Shown here: positions 1-4,675 of the stretch, piece after piece
How the letters are laid out: every line of letters starts with the position of its first letter
Numbering within the stretch: position 1 is the stretch's first letter
Source of the DNA: an uncultured Selenomonadales bacterium
Lineage (GTDB): Bacteria > Bacillota_C > Negativicutes > Selenomonadales > Selenomonadaceae
NCBI GenBank assembly: GCA_937907035.1
Contig: CALCTX010000097.1
Coordinates: forward strand, 1-7,871
Length of the DNA stretch: 7,871 nucleotides
Direction of reading: 5' to 3'
Made by a program: the position numbers and the translations under genes
The notes under the pieces: generated by a model
What the model was told of the DNA's origin: nothing
Database searches by the model: none
What the model saw: the letters and a program-made list of their open reading frames with translations, nothing else

Positions 1-1055
1 TTACCGAAGTCAAAGGTACATTATCAGTTGAAGACGGAAAATATCTTAAATATACCGTCAGCGGCGATCCGAAGATGTCGGAAGCATCCAAGTCGTTTGC
101 TGAAACCAGTGAAGCACAGATCATCATGATCAACAGTGCCAGCAATCTGATAGTCACTAAGGGTATCGTGAGTGCGAAGGCTGCGGCTGTGAACAGCAGT
201 ACAGAAGGGACAACAACGGTAACAGGCGAAACAGTACCGATAGTTGTCAAAGCGGTTGCGTTTACACCGTTTGCTGCTTTTGGCGGTTCGAATATGCGGT
301 ATGAAACGGGATCACACGTTGACAGCCGTGGATGGGGTCTTAACGTTGGTTTTTCCCGGATCATCAAATACAAAGACAGCGAACTGACTTTGGCACCGTT
401 GGTCGAATATGGCCGTTCGACATATGACAGTTATGTTGACACAAATTCTTTTATTTACACCGATGGTCATGGAAACGGCAAAAACCAGTATCTCGGTATC
501 GGTCTGGCTGTCAAGAATGAATATAAAAACGGTCTTTATTATGATGGCAGTCTCCGCTTTGGCCGGATGAAGGGCGATTATAACGGTCTTGATGAGTATG
601 ATACTGCTTCCAATTATATTGCGGCTCATGTCGGTATCGGACGGATTTATAAGCTTGATGAAAAGCACGATATTGATTGCTACGGACAGTTCTTCTATTC
701 TCATCAGAACGGCGACACAGTAACCTTTAAGCGGGGTGGCTATGTTTATGATTTTGATCCGGTAAATTCGTATAAGCTGCGTCTGGGTGCCCGCTGGAGT
801 CAGAAGATAGGCAAAGCAGAAAGCATCTATGCCGGTCTGGCTGTCGATTATGAGTTTGACAGTTCGGCTACGGCACATTATAACGGAATGGCTACTCCTT
901 CCCCGAGTCTGAAAGGTCTCAGCGGAATGCTGGAGCTTGGCTGGAAACAGGAGCCGACAAAGGATAACCGGCTCGGACTGGATCTGAATGTCAATGGATG
1001 GCAGGGGAAACAGAGGGGAGTAAATTTTAATGCCGGAATAACCTGGGCATTCTAA
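1..1055 (+). CDS. Autotransporter (type V secretion), C-terminal part, 5' end outside window
   Basis: This is the 3' end of a larger gene: the frame is open from base 3 and no start with a ribosome binding site is seen, so the ATG at 75 is probably internal. The first roughly 75 codons look like the end of a passenger or linker (Ser/Thr/Ala/Val-rich, short beta repeats). From about base 255 (AFTPFAAFGGSNMRYETG) the protein becomes alternating amphipathic strands rich in Tyr, Gly and Asp, ending in GITWAF. A C-terminal Phe closing about 12 strands over some 270 residues is the usual form of an autotransporter beta-barrel, which sits in the outer membrane and carries the passenger to the surface. 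The passenger function cannot be told from this window. The stop is TAA at 1053-1055. No classical U-tract terminator follows, only the long inverted repeat at 1061-1187. Confidence 0.88.
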   Translation, partial: TEVKGTLSVEDGKYLKYTVSGDPKMSEASKSFAETSEAQIIMINSASNLIVTKGIVSAKAAAVNSSTEGTTTVTGETVPIVVKAVAFTPFAAFGGSNMRYETGSHVDSRGWGLNVGFSRIIKYKDSELTLAPLVEYGRSTYDSYVDTNSFIYTDGHGNGKNQYLGIGLAVKNEYKNGLYYDGSLRFGRMKGDYNGLDEYDTASNYIAAHVGIGRIYKLDEKHDIDCYGQFFYSHQNGDTVTFKRGGYVYDFDPVNSYKLRLGARWSQKIGKAESIYAGLAVDYEFDSSATAHYNGMATPSPSLKGLSGMLELGWKQEPTKDNRLGLDLNVNGWQGKQRGVNFNAGITWAF

Positions 1056-1060
1056 AATGC

Positions 1061-1187
1061 GAAATCGCCGATAATGGCTGAATACTTTGTTGCTCCGCGC
1101 GAAACTTCCTCAACGTACATTTTTAGAGTACGTTTGCGGAGTTTCGCTTGCGGTGCGCCTCGTCTTCAGCTCATTCTCGGCGATTTC
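1061..1187. repeat. Long nested inverted repeat downstream of the autotransporter
   Basis: The left arm at 1061-1080 (GAAATCGCCGATAATGGCTG) is nearly the reverse complement of the right arm at 1167-1187. Ten bases (GAAATCGCCG) pair perfectly, and the rest pair with one mismatch and a one-base offset. Inside this outer stem lies family A hairpin 1, so the whole 127-bp block can fold as a two-tier hairpin. It begins six bases after the autotransporter stop and could stabilise or end that transcript, but there is no clean U-tract. The same right-arm sequence recurs at 1499-1517 without a left partner. Confidence 0.6.
1099..1147. repeat. Family A hairpin 1 (CGTAC core)
   Basis: The outer arms GCGAAACT (1099-1106) and AGTTTCGC (1140-1147) are perfectly complementary. 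The inner arms AACGTAC (1112-1118) and GTACGTT (1128-1134) close a nine-base loop. The few bases between the two stems pair only partly (TCC with GGA). Confidence 0.75.
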
Positions 1188-1235
1188 TTATGTTTCGGTA
1201 TTAAATTTTATTAGTAGCGAATATGATACTTTGTC

Positions 1236-1300
1236 AGCGGAGTATCTCTTTCGGTCGACGTACATTTTTTGAGTACGTCTCCACTCAGAGATACTCCGCT
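1236..1300. repeat. Family A hairpin 2 (CGTAC core, 14-bp outer stem)
   Basis: The outer arms AGCGGAGTATCTCT (1236-1249) and AGAGATACTCCGCT (1287-1300) pair over 14 bp without a mismatch. The inner arms GACGTAC (1257-1263) and GTACGTC (1273-1279) close the loop ATTTTTTGA. Compared with hairpin 1, the first inner base pair changed from A-T to G-C on both sides, and the outer stem has an unrelated sequence, yet pairing is kept. Confidence 0.8.
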
Positions 1301-1390
1301 TTCGCGTCTTCGCCTCGTACTAACGAGTTTCTTACGTTACGGTGTTAAATTTTGTTAGTGGGAAATTCCTTTGTTGCAGCTCAAAATAAC

Positions 1391-1478
1391 ATCCCCTGAA
1401 AGGGGAGGGGGACCATGCTTTGCATGGTGGTGGGGTTGCCTCGACGTACATTTTTAGGTACGTTTGCGGGGTCCCGCT
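1391..1478. repeat. Family B unit joined to family A hairpin 3
   Basis: TCCCCT/AGGGGA (1392-1397 and 1401-1406) closes a GAA loop, followed by GGGGG and a second hairpin ACCATGC (1412-1418), TTT, GCATGGT (1422-1428), then GGTGGGGTTGCC. It runs straight into a family A core, GACGTAC (1443-1449) with GTACGTT (1458-1464). The right outer arm GGGGTCCCGC (1468-1477) has no full partner in the usual place, but GGGACC at 1409-1414 could pair with GGTCCC at 1470-1475. The unit looks like a hybrid of the two families. Confidence 0.6.
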
Positions 1479-1642
1479 TTCGTTGCGCCTCGTCTTCAAC
1501 TCATTCTCGGCGATTTCTTTGGTTTCGGTGATAAATTTTGTTAGTGTCAATCGGCTTTGTCGCTGCGCCTCGCATATTCACCACTCTGTGCGGTTTCTTA
1601 CGTTTTGGTGTTTAATTTAATATTGTCAAATATTACTTTGTC

Positions 1643-1705
1643 AGCGCTGCAATCACTGCGGTCAACGTACATTTCGAGTACGTTTCGCCTTGTGATTGCA
1701 GCGCT
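1643..1705. repeat. Family A hairpin 4 (CGTAC core, 14-bp outer stem)
   Basis: The outer arms AGCGCTGCAATCAC (1643-1656) and GTGATTGCAGCGCT (1692-1705) pair perfectly over 14 bp. The inner arms AACGTAC (1664-1670) and GTACGTT (1678-1684) enclose ATTTCGA. The flanks are shared with hairpin 2 (ACTTTGTC before, TTCGCGTCT after), while apart from AGCG at the base the stem itself differs. Confidence 0.8.
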
Positions 1706-1789
1706 TTCGCGTCTATGCCACGTTCTGATGCTTTTCTTACTTTTTGGGTGTTAAATTTTGTTGGTGTCAAATATTACTTTGTTGCAACG

Positions 1790-1837
1790 GCGGGACTTCC
1801 TCAACGTACATTTTTAGGTACGTTTGCGGGGGCCCGC
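1790..1837. repeat. Family A hairpin 5 (CGTAC core)
   Basis: The inner arms AACGTAC (1803-1809) and GTACGTT (1818-1824) are intact. The outer stem is short, GCGGG (1790-1794) with CCCGC (1833-1837), and the adjoining bases pair imperfectly. Downstream of this copy the family A tail is replaced by the family B unit. Confidence 0.7.
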
Positions 1838-1840
1838 TTT

Positions 1841-1965
1841 ATTTTGTCCTTCCTTGAAAAGGGACAAAGCGAACCGCAAATTTATTTGCGTGTGAGACTG
1901 GCTCCGTAGCCGCATTAATGCGGCGAAGTGTAAGGGGAACCGTGCAAAGCACGGTGGATGGTTCT
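1841..1965. repeat. Family B unit: cluster of small hairpins
   Basis: Four local foldbacks follow one another. TTGTCC (1844-1849) pairs with GGACAA (1862-1867). CGCAAA (1875-1880) pairs with TTTGCG (1885-1890). CCGCATTAATGCGG (1910-1923) is a perfect palindrome. ACCGTGC (1939-1945) pairs with GCACGGT (1949-1955) around AAA, and is followed by GGATGGTT. The last hairpin matches the one at 1412-1428 in position and in its ACC/GGT ends but has changed stem bases that still pair. It could be a diverged copy of the 1391-1440 element with extra inserted sequence. Confidence 0.5.
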
Positions 1966-1969
1966 AACT

Positions 1970-1985
1970 GTCAATTGACGTCAAA
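1970..1985. repeat. 16-bp direct repeat, left copy
   Basis: GTCAATTGACGTCAAA here is identical to 2283-2298, and the bases on either side of the two copies differ. It contains the palindrome GTCAATTGAC. The two copies bracket the toxin-antitoxin-like cassette, so this is either an operator shared by two promoters or a trace of insertion or duplication. Confidence 0.7.
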
Positions 1986-2010
1986 TAATATTATAAACAG
2001 AACGTATATG

Positions 2011-2026
2011 TGGTAAAATACAAACA
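2011..2026 (+). promoter_or_regulatory. Extended -10 promoter of the small toxin-like ORF
   Basis: TGG followed by TAAAAT (2014-2019) is an extended -10 element matching the consensus at five of six hexamer positions. The -35 area is weak (around 1990-1996). Transcription would start near 2026, giving a leader of about 56 bases that begins AAGGTGTTGCCG. Confidence 0.5.
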
Positions 2027-2057
2027 AGGTGTTGCCGAACGGTAGGCGGTCGATTCT

Positions 2058-2075
2058 CAGCCCCTGAAAGGGGAC
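2058..2075 (+). promoter_or_regulatory. Shine-Dalgarno site sequestered in a hairpin
   Basis: CCCCT (2061-2065) pairs with AGGGG (2069-2073) around GAA. The right arm is also the ribosome binding site AAAGGGGA (2067-2074), seven bases ahead of the ATG at 2082. Hiding the ribosome binding site this way is a known trait of type I toxin mRNAs. The same hairpin sequence occurs at 1393-1405 without an ORF after it. Confidence 0.55.
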
Positions 2076-2081
2076 AGGCTT

Positions 2082-2150
2082 ATGTCGACATATGATTTTT
2101 TTACGTTTTTAGTTTTACTAATTTCGTTGGTCATTGTCCTCAAGGCATAG
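2082..2150 (+). CDS. Putative type I toxin, small hydrophobic (holin-like toxin family)
   Basis: The ORF has 22 codons: ATG at 2082, TAG at 2148-2150, with a good ribosome binding site (AAAGGGGA, spacing 7). The peptide starts MSTYD and continues as a hydrophobic stretch (FFTFLVLLISLVIVL) ending in KA, enough for one membrane helix. From memory, holin-like toxins of Firmicutes begin with M-S/T-T-Y-E/D followed by a hydrophobic run and are about 25-35 residues long, so this one is short. Such peptides are thought to damage the membrane when overproduced. Supporting context: its own promoter, a hidden ribosome binding site, a terminator directly after the stop, and a convergent minus-strand promoter. 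The alternative is a degenerate relic or a chance ORF. The family call is by eye only. Confidence 0.6.
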   Translation: MSTYDFFTFLVLLISLVIVLKA

Positions 2151-2188
2151 AAAAACCGCTCTACAGCCTGCCAGCATGAGCGGTTTTT
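2151..2188. terminator. Bidirectional intrinsic terminator between toxin ORF and antisense RNA
   Basis: AAAAACCGCTC (2151-2161) and GAGCGGTTTTT (2178-2188) form an 11-bp perfect stem around a 16-base loop. The T-run on the right serves plus-strand transcripts and the A-run on the left serves minus-strand ones. It starts on the base after the toxin stop codon. A shared terminator makes the two convergent RNAs complementary over their 3' ends, as in the par/fst and txpA-like systems. Confidence 0.8.
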
Positions 2189-2239
2189 CAAAAAACTGAT
2201 TATAATGGGGCTGACCGTTTACCGGCAGCACCTCTTTCT
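2151..2239 (-). ncRNA. Putative antisense RNA antitoxin of the type I module
   Basis: A minus-strand promoter at 2275-2246 would start an RNA near 2239 that runs to the shared terminator, about 90 bases, with no ORF of note. Its 5' part (AGGTGCTGCCGG, then ACGGTCAGCCCC) resembles the toxin mRNA leader (AGGTGTTGCCG at 2027-2037, CAGCCCC at 2058-2064) in the same sense, so the DNA carries a diverged inverted repeat around the locus. The 3' 38 bases would be complementary to the toxin mRNA terminator. CAGCCCC in this RNA could also pair with the toxin AGGGG ribosome binding site, but that is speculation. The start and the function are inferred from the promoter and layout alone. Confidence 0.55.
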
Positions 2240-2245
2240 ATGCTT

Positions 2246-2275
2246 ATTTTACAACTGACAAATGCAATTTGTCAA
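2246..2275 (-). promoter_or_regulatory. Strong promoter for the antisense RNA, with overlapping palindrome
   Basis: On the minus strand, TTGACA (2275-2270) matches the -35 consensus fully. It is followed by an 18-base spacer and TAAAAT (2251-2246), five of six matches to the -10 consensus. The inverted repeat TGACAAAT-GCA-ATTTGTCA (2256-2274) covers most of the -35 and the spacer and could be an operator. As in known type I systems, the antisense promoter looks stronger than the toxin promoter. Confidence 0.65.
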
Positions 2276-2280
2276 ACGTC

Positions 2281-2298
2281 ACGTCAATTGACGTCAAA
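2281..2298. repeat. 16-bp direct repeat, right copy, inside a 14-bp palindrome
   Basis: GTCAATTGACGTCAAA at 2283-2298 repeats 1970-1985 exactly. Here the palindrome is longer: ACGTCAATTGACGT (2281-2294) is perfectly self-complementary. It lies upstream of both the minus-strand antisense promoter and the acylase gene at 2389, so a regulator bound here could affect either. Confidence 0.65.
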
Positions 2299-2375
2299 AT
2301 TTTTAATCAGGGCGGGCGTCAAAAAGGATTTTAATTATAAATGTCGAAATATTTATTAAAAGTAGAATTAAAATA

Positions 2376-2383
2376 AAGGGGGA
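2376..2383 (+). promoter_or_regulatory. Ribosome binding site of the acylase-like gene
   Basis: AAGGGGGA lies five bases ahead of the ATG at 2389 and fixes that start. Upstream, TATAAA (2336-2341) is a possible -10, but no convincing -35 is visible at the right distance. Confidence 0.7.
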
Positions 2384-2388
2384 TATTT

Positions 2389-3444
2389 ATGAAAAAACTT
2401 ACAAAAATCTTATTGGCTGCGTTGATCGGAACCAGTCTGGCAGTTCCTGCTGTTGATGCTTGCTCCCGTTTTACTTACTCTGATGACAACGGTTCAGTTA
2501 TAACTGCCCGCTCGATGGACTGGCAAGACAATATTCCGGGAGATATCTGTGTGTTCAGGCGTGGTGTGGTCCGCCAGAACGATGCCAAGGGGAGCTCTAT
2601 GCCTGAATGGAAGGTAAAGTATGGCAGTGTCGGTATTTTTAATCTTGGCAGTGCTGTTTCGTCAGCAATGAACGAAAAAGGGTTAGTCATTGATTTTCTC
2701 TGGCTGGCAGAATCTGATTACGGCGAAGCAAAAGATGGTGAAACTACGATTTCATTGCATCAGCTCGGTCAGTATATTGTCGATACCTGCGCTTCGGTAG
2801 ATGAGGTCGAGCGGAATTTTAAGCAGATAAAGCTCCGGCCGGTAATTACCGATGATGATGTTATCAGCGGTGCAAAGATGACCATGCATCTCATGATCAC
2901 TGACAAGTCGGGAAATAATGGCGTTATTGAATGGGTCAGTGGCGATATGCATTTTCATAAGAAGCAGGGCCGTATGGTTATGACCAATGACCCGGGCTAT
3001 GAAAAGATGCTGGCTATCCGTGATTATTATCGCGAGATGGGCGTTGAAAACAGTATGCCTGGTTCTGCTCTTTCCCAGGCCCGTTTCGTTTATATTGATG
3101 GTTGGCTGAAGCAACTTGTCAATGAGCCTTTGCCGGGATATATAGGCGGTATAAAGGATCAGAATTTGGATGAACAAAAATTGTATAGTGCGCTGTCGGT
3201 TATCAGAGGCGTATCAACTCCGCTTGGCGTAGCTTTTGATACCAGTCACCCGAATAATACATCAACGATCTGGCGCACAATGTCAGACCTGAAGAATAAC
3301 AAGTTCTATTATGATTCGGCTCTGACGCCGTCATTTTTCTGGGTTGATCTGAACAAGCTGGATTTCACCAAAGAAGCGAGCATTCATATCAGTGATGGCA
3401 AGATCCTTAATGGTGATATCACTGAACTGTTAGCAGCTCAATAA
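2389..3444 (+). CDS. Exported choloylglycine hydrolase / penicillin V acylase family amidase
   Basis: 351 residues, an Ntn-hydrolase of the C59 family, which cleaves linear amide bonds (bile salts, penicillin V, or acyl-homoserine lactones in some members). Residues 1-24 are a signal peptide (KK, a hydrophobic stretch, then PAVDA). Cleavage after Ala24 would leave Cys25 as the N-terminal nucleophile, as this family requires. There is no good lipobox because Asp is at -2. With Cys25 as 1, Arg falls at 17 and Asp at 20 (CSRFTY and TARSMDW), the known catalytic spacing. Asn200 (TNDPGY; mature 176) and Arg273 (mature 249) fit the oxyanion-hole and late-Arg positions approximately. The product should act in the periplasm. 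The substrate cannot be decided from sequence; exported members from Gram-negatives are often penicillin V or lactone acylases. It is a single-gene unit closed by the terminator at 3481-3573. Confidence 0.9.
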   Translation: MKKLTKILLAALIGTSLAVPAVDACSRFTYSDDNGSVITARSMDWQDNIPGDICVFRRGVVRQNDAKGSSMPEWKVKYGSVGIFNLGSAVSSAMNEKGLVIDFLWLAESDYGEAKDGETTISLHQLGQYIVDTCASVDEVERNFKQIKLRPVITDDDVISGAKMTMHLMITDKSGNNGVIEWVSGDMHFHKKQGRMVMTNDPGYEKMLAIRDYYREMGVENSMPGSALSQARFVYIDGWLKQLVNEPLPGYIGGIKDQNLDEQKLYSALSVIRGVSTPLGVAFDTSHPNNTSTIWRTMSDLKNNKFYYDSALTPSFFWVDLNKLDFTKEASIHISDGKILNGDITELLAAQ

Positions 3445-3480
3445 TAAAATTGGCTGACAGAAAACAGCATAATAAAAAAT

Positions 3481-3573
3481 AAGGGGCTGTCGCATATTAT
3501 ATACACTTGTCATTCCGGACATGATCCGGCATGACGGGATGGATAGTTAATATGCGACAGTCTCTTCGTTTTT
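3481..3573 (+). terminator. Large nested-palindrome terminator
   Basis: AAGGGGCTGTCGCATATTA (3481-3499) pairs with 3548-3566 over 19 bp, with two G-U pairs at the base, and is followed by GTTTTT (3569-3573). The 48-base loop holds a second palindrome, GTCATTCCGGA (3509-3519) with TCCGGCATGAC (3525-3535), having one T-C mismatch. The outer hairpin with its U-run fits intrinsic termination after the acylase gene. The inner CCGGACATGATCCGG part resembles dispersed palindromic repeats seen in other bacterial genomes and may have inserted into the terminator loop. Confidence 0.75.
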
Positions 3574-3589
3574 AAAACATGGCTTTTTC

Positions 3590-3619
3590 TTGCCTTTAAT
3601 AGTAGAAAAGCGTTATAAT
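3590..3619 (+). promoter_or_regulatory. Promoter of the mltG-trmR-trhP-def-fmt operon
   Basis: TATAAT at 3614-3619 is a perfect -10. TTGCCT at 3590-3595 matches four of six -35 positions, with an 18-base spacer. The start of transcription would be near 3626, leaving a short leader before the ribosome binding site at 3638. Confidence 0.6.
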
Positions 3620-3652
3620 AAACTGATATAGTATGTAAAGGAGATGAGTCTG

Positions 3653-4675
3653 TTGTTATTTGTGAATAAAACGGATAAATCTTTGCTGATAAAGCGGTTT
3701 CTTTGTTTATTATGCCTTAGTGCTTTGATTTTTTCTTTAACCGGTTGTTTCGGGGACAGTAAGCAGGCAGGTCGTGGCGATGGTCAGCCAATCTATATAA
3801 AAGTTGAGCCGGGAATGACCGGTGAGTCAATCTGTAATTTGCTGATCCAAAAAGGTGTTATAAGCAGCCCAACCAAATTTAAGATTTATGCAAAGTTAAA
3901 AGGTGCTGCGAGCAAGTTCCAGACCGGTACGTATGAGTGCTATCCGAATATGGATATGGGTAAGGTCTTGGATATTTTGACGTCAGGAAAGACAACGACG
4001 GTTCATTTTACAATCCCTGAGGGCTATACGGTTAATGAGATCGCTGAGCGGCTTGATAAGATGGGGATAATCAAAGCTGACAAGCTGAAACAGGAAGCTA
4101 AAAACTTTGCGCCGTACGGTTATATTACGGATATTCCACAGGCCAAATACCGGGTGGAAGGGTTCTTGTTCCCTGACACATATGAGGCTTCACCGGATGC
4201 TTCAGCCAAGGATATATTGCAGATTATGGCGGATAATTTTGACAGCCGTCTGACACCGGAGATGAGGGCTAAGGCTGCAGCCAAAGGAATGTCGATTCAC
4301 GAGCTGGTAACATTGGCGTCATTGGTTGAAAAAGAGGCCGGAACTGATGAGGAGCGACCGATAATCGCCCAGATTTTTTTGAAGCGGTTGGAAATCTTTC
4401 AGCCGTTGGAGTCGTGTGCTTCGATACAGTATCTGTTAGATGCCCCGAAAGAAGATTTGCTTATTGCTGATACTAAGATAGATTCACCGTATAATACTTA
4501 TCAGAATTATGGTTTGCCGCCGGGGCCGGTAGCAAATCCCGGTTTGAAGTCGCTTCAGGCAGTTTTGGAGCCGGCGAATACGGATTATCTTTATTTCGTA
4601 GCTGATCATCAAGGGCATAATCATTTTTCCGCAACTTATGCCGAGCATTTAACCGAGGTGGACAAATACCGATGA
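3653..4675 (+). CDS. mltG: Endolytic murein transglycosylase MltG (YceG-like)
   Basis: MltG cuts nascent glycan strands at the outer face of the inner membrane. The N-terminus has a charged start, a hydrophobic run and the lipobox LTGC, so this may be a lipoprotein rather than the usual single-pass membrane protein. A LysM-like region follows (YIKVEPGMTGESICNLL, then TIPEGYTVNEIAERL). The catalytic region has LASLVEKEAG with its glutamates, then QYLLDAPK, SPYNTYQNYGLPPGPVANPG and YLYFVAD, all family landmarks. The start is chosen at TTG 3653 because AAGGAGATGA (3638-3647) is a near-perfect Shine-Dalgarno that contains the upstream in-frame ATG (3644); that ATG has no room for its own site. 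Numbered from the ATG the protein has 343 residues. It is the first gene of the operon, and its stop overlaps the next start (ATGA). In B. subtilis its counterpart yrrL also precedes yrrM. Confidence 0.92.
   Translation: MLFVNKTDKSLLIKRFLCLLCLSALIFSLTGCFGDSKQAGRGDGQPIYIKVEPGMTGESICNLLIQKGVISSPTKFKIYAKLKGAASKFQTGTYECYPNMDMGKVLDILTSGKTTTVHFTIPEGYTVNEIAERLDKMGIIKADKLKQEAKNFAPYGYITDIPQAKYRVEGFLFPDTYEASPDASAKDILQIMADNFDSRLTPEMRAKAAAKGMSIHELVTLASLVEKEAGTDEERPIIAQIFLKRLEIFQPLESCASIQYLLDAPKEDLLIADTKIDSPYNTYQNYGLPPGPVANPGLKSLQAVLEPANTDYLYFVADHQGHNHFSATYAEHLTEVDKYR

Larger units (their letters stand above)
1056..1965. repeat. Repeat-rich intergenic region with two interleaved hairpin families
   Basis: I see no credible gene in these 900 bases; the short open frames here are low-complexity by-products of the repeats. 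Family A has five hairpins with a core AACGTAC (or GACGTAC), a loop of 7-9 bases such as ATTTTTAGA, then GTACGTT or GTACGTC. Most copies are followed by a related tail resembling TTTCTTACGTTTCGGTG then TTAAATTTTGTTAGTG, and the next copy is preceded by ATTACTTTGTTGC or a variant. Tail copies occur near 1187-1215, 1328-1360, 1514-1546, 1594-1626 and 1735-1766. The spacing is irregular (about 80-190 bp) and the tail near 1594 has no hairpin before it. Family B has CCCCTGAAAGGGG-like hairpins and ACC-stem-GGT hairpins. The order looks like successive insertions or partial duplications. Confidence 0.75.

Noticed and set aside
312..878. Long minus-strand frame opposite the autotransporter
   Set aside because: It is a shadow of the barrel coding frame; the plus strand has a clear barrel with terminal Phe, and the minus product resembles no family I know.
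1099..1837. CRISPR array or integron attC array
   Set aside because: Spacing is irregular, there are no equal-length unique spacers, and no GTT-type core sites or cassette ORFs are seen. The variable parts are self-complementary stems, not spacers.
1087..1909. Several short open frames (61-72 codons) on both strands in the intergenic region
   Set aside because: They lie on the repeats, share repeat-derived strings such as QRTFL or STYIF, lack convincing ribosome binding sites, and follow stem complementarity rather than codon structure.
1841..1965. Riboswitch or tRNA-like structure
   Set aside because: Several hairpins are present but I could not match a known riboswitch core, T-box or tRNA arms, and no gene follows closely in the right arrangement.
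2389..2463. Lipoprotein signal on the acylase-like protein
   Set aside because: Cys25 follows V-D-A; Asp at -2 does not fit a lipobox, and the Cys is needed as the free N-terminal nucleophile.
2752..3177. Minus-strand frame opposite the acylase gene, and similar shadows at 5112-5480, 5736-6149 and 6350-6914
   Set aside because: Each lies opposite a gene with complete family motifs and has no ribosome binding site or recognisable product.
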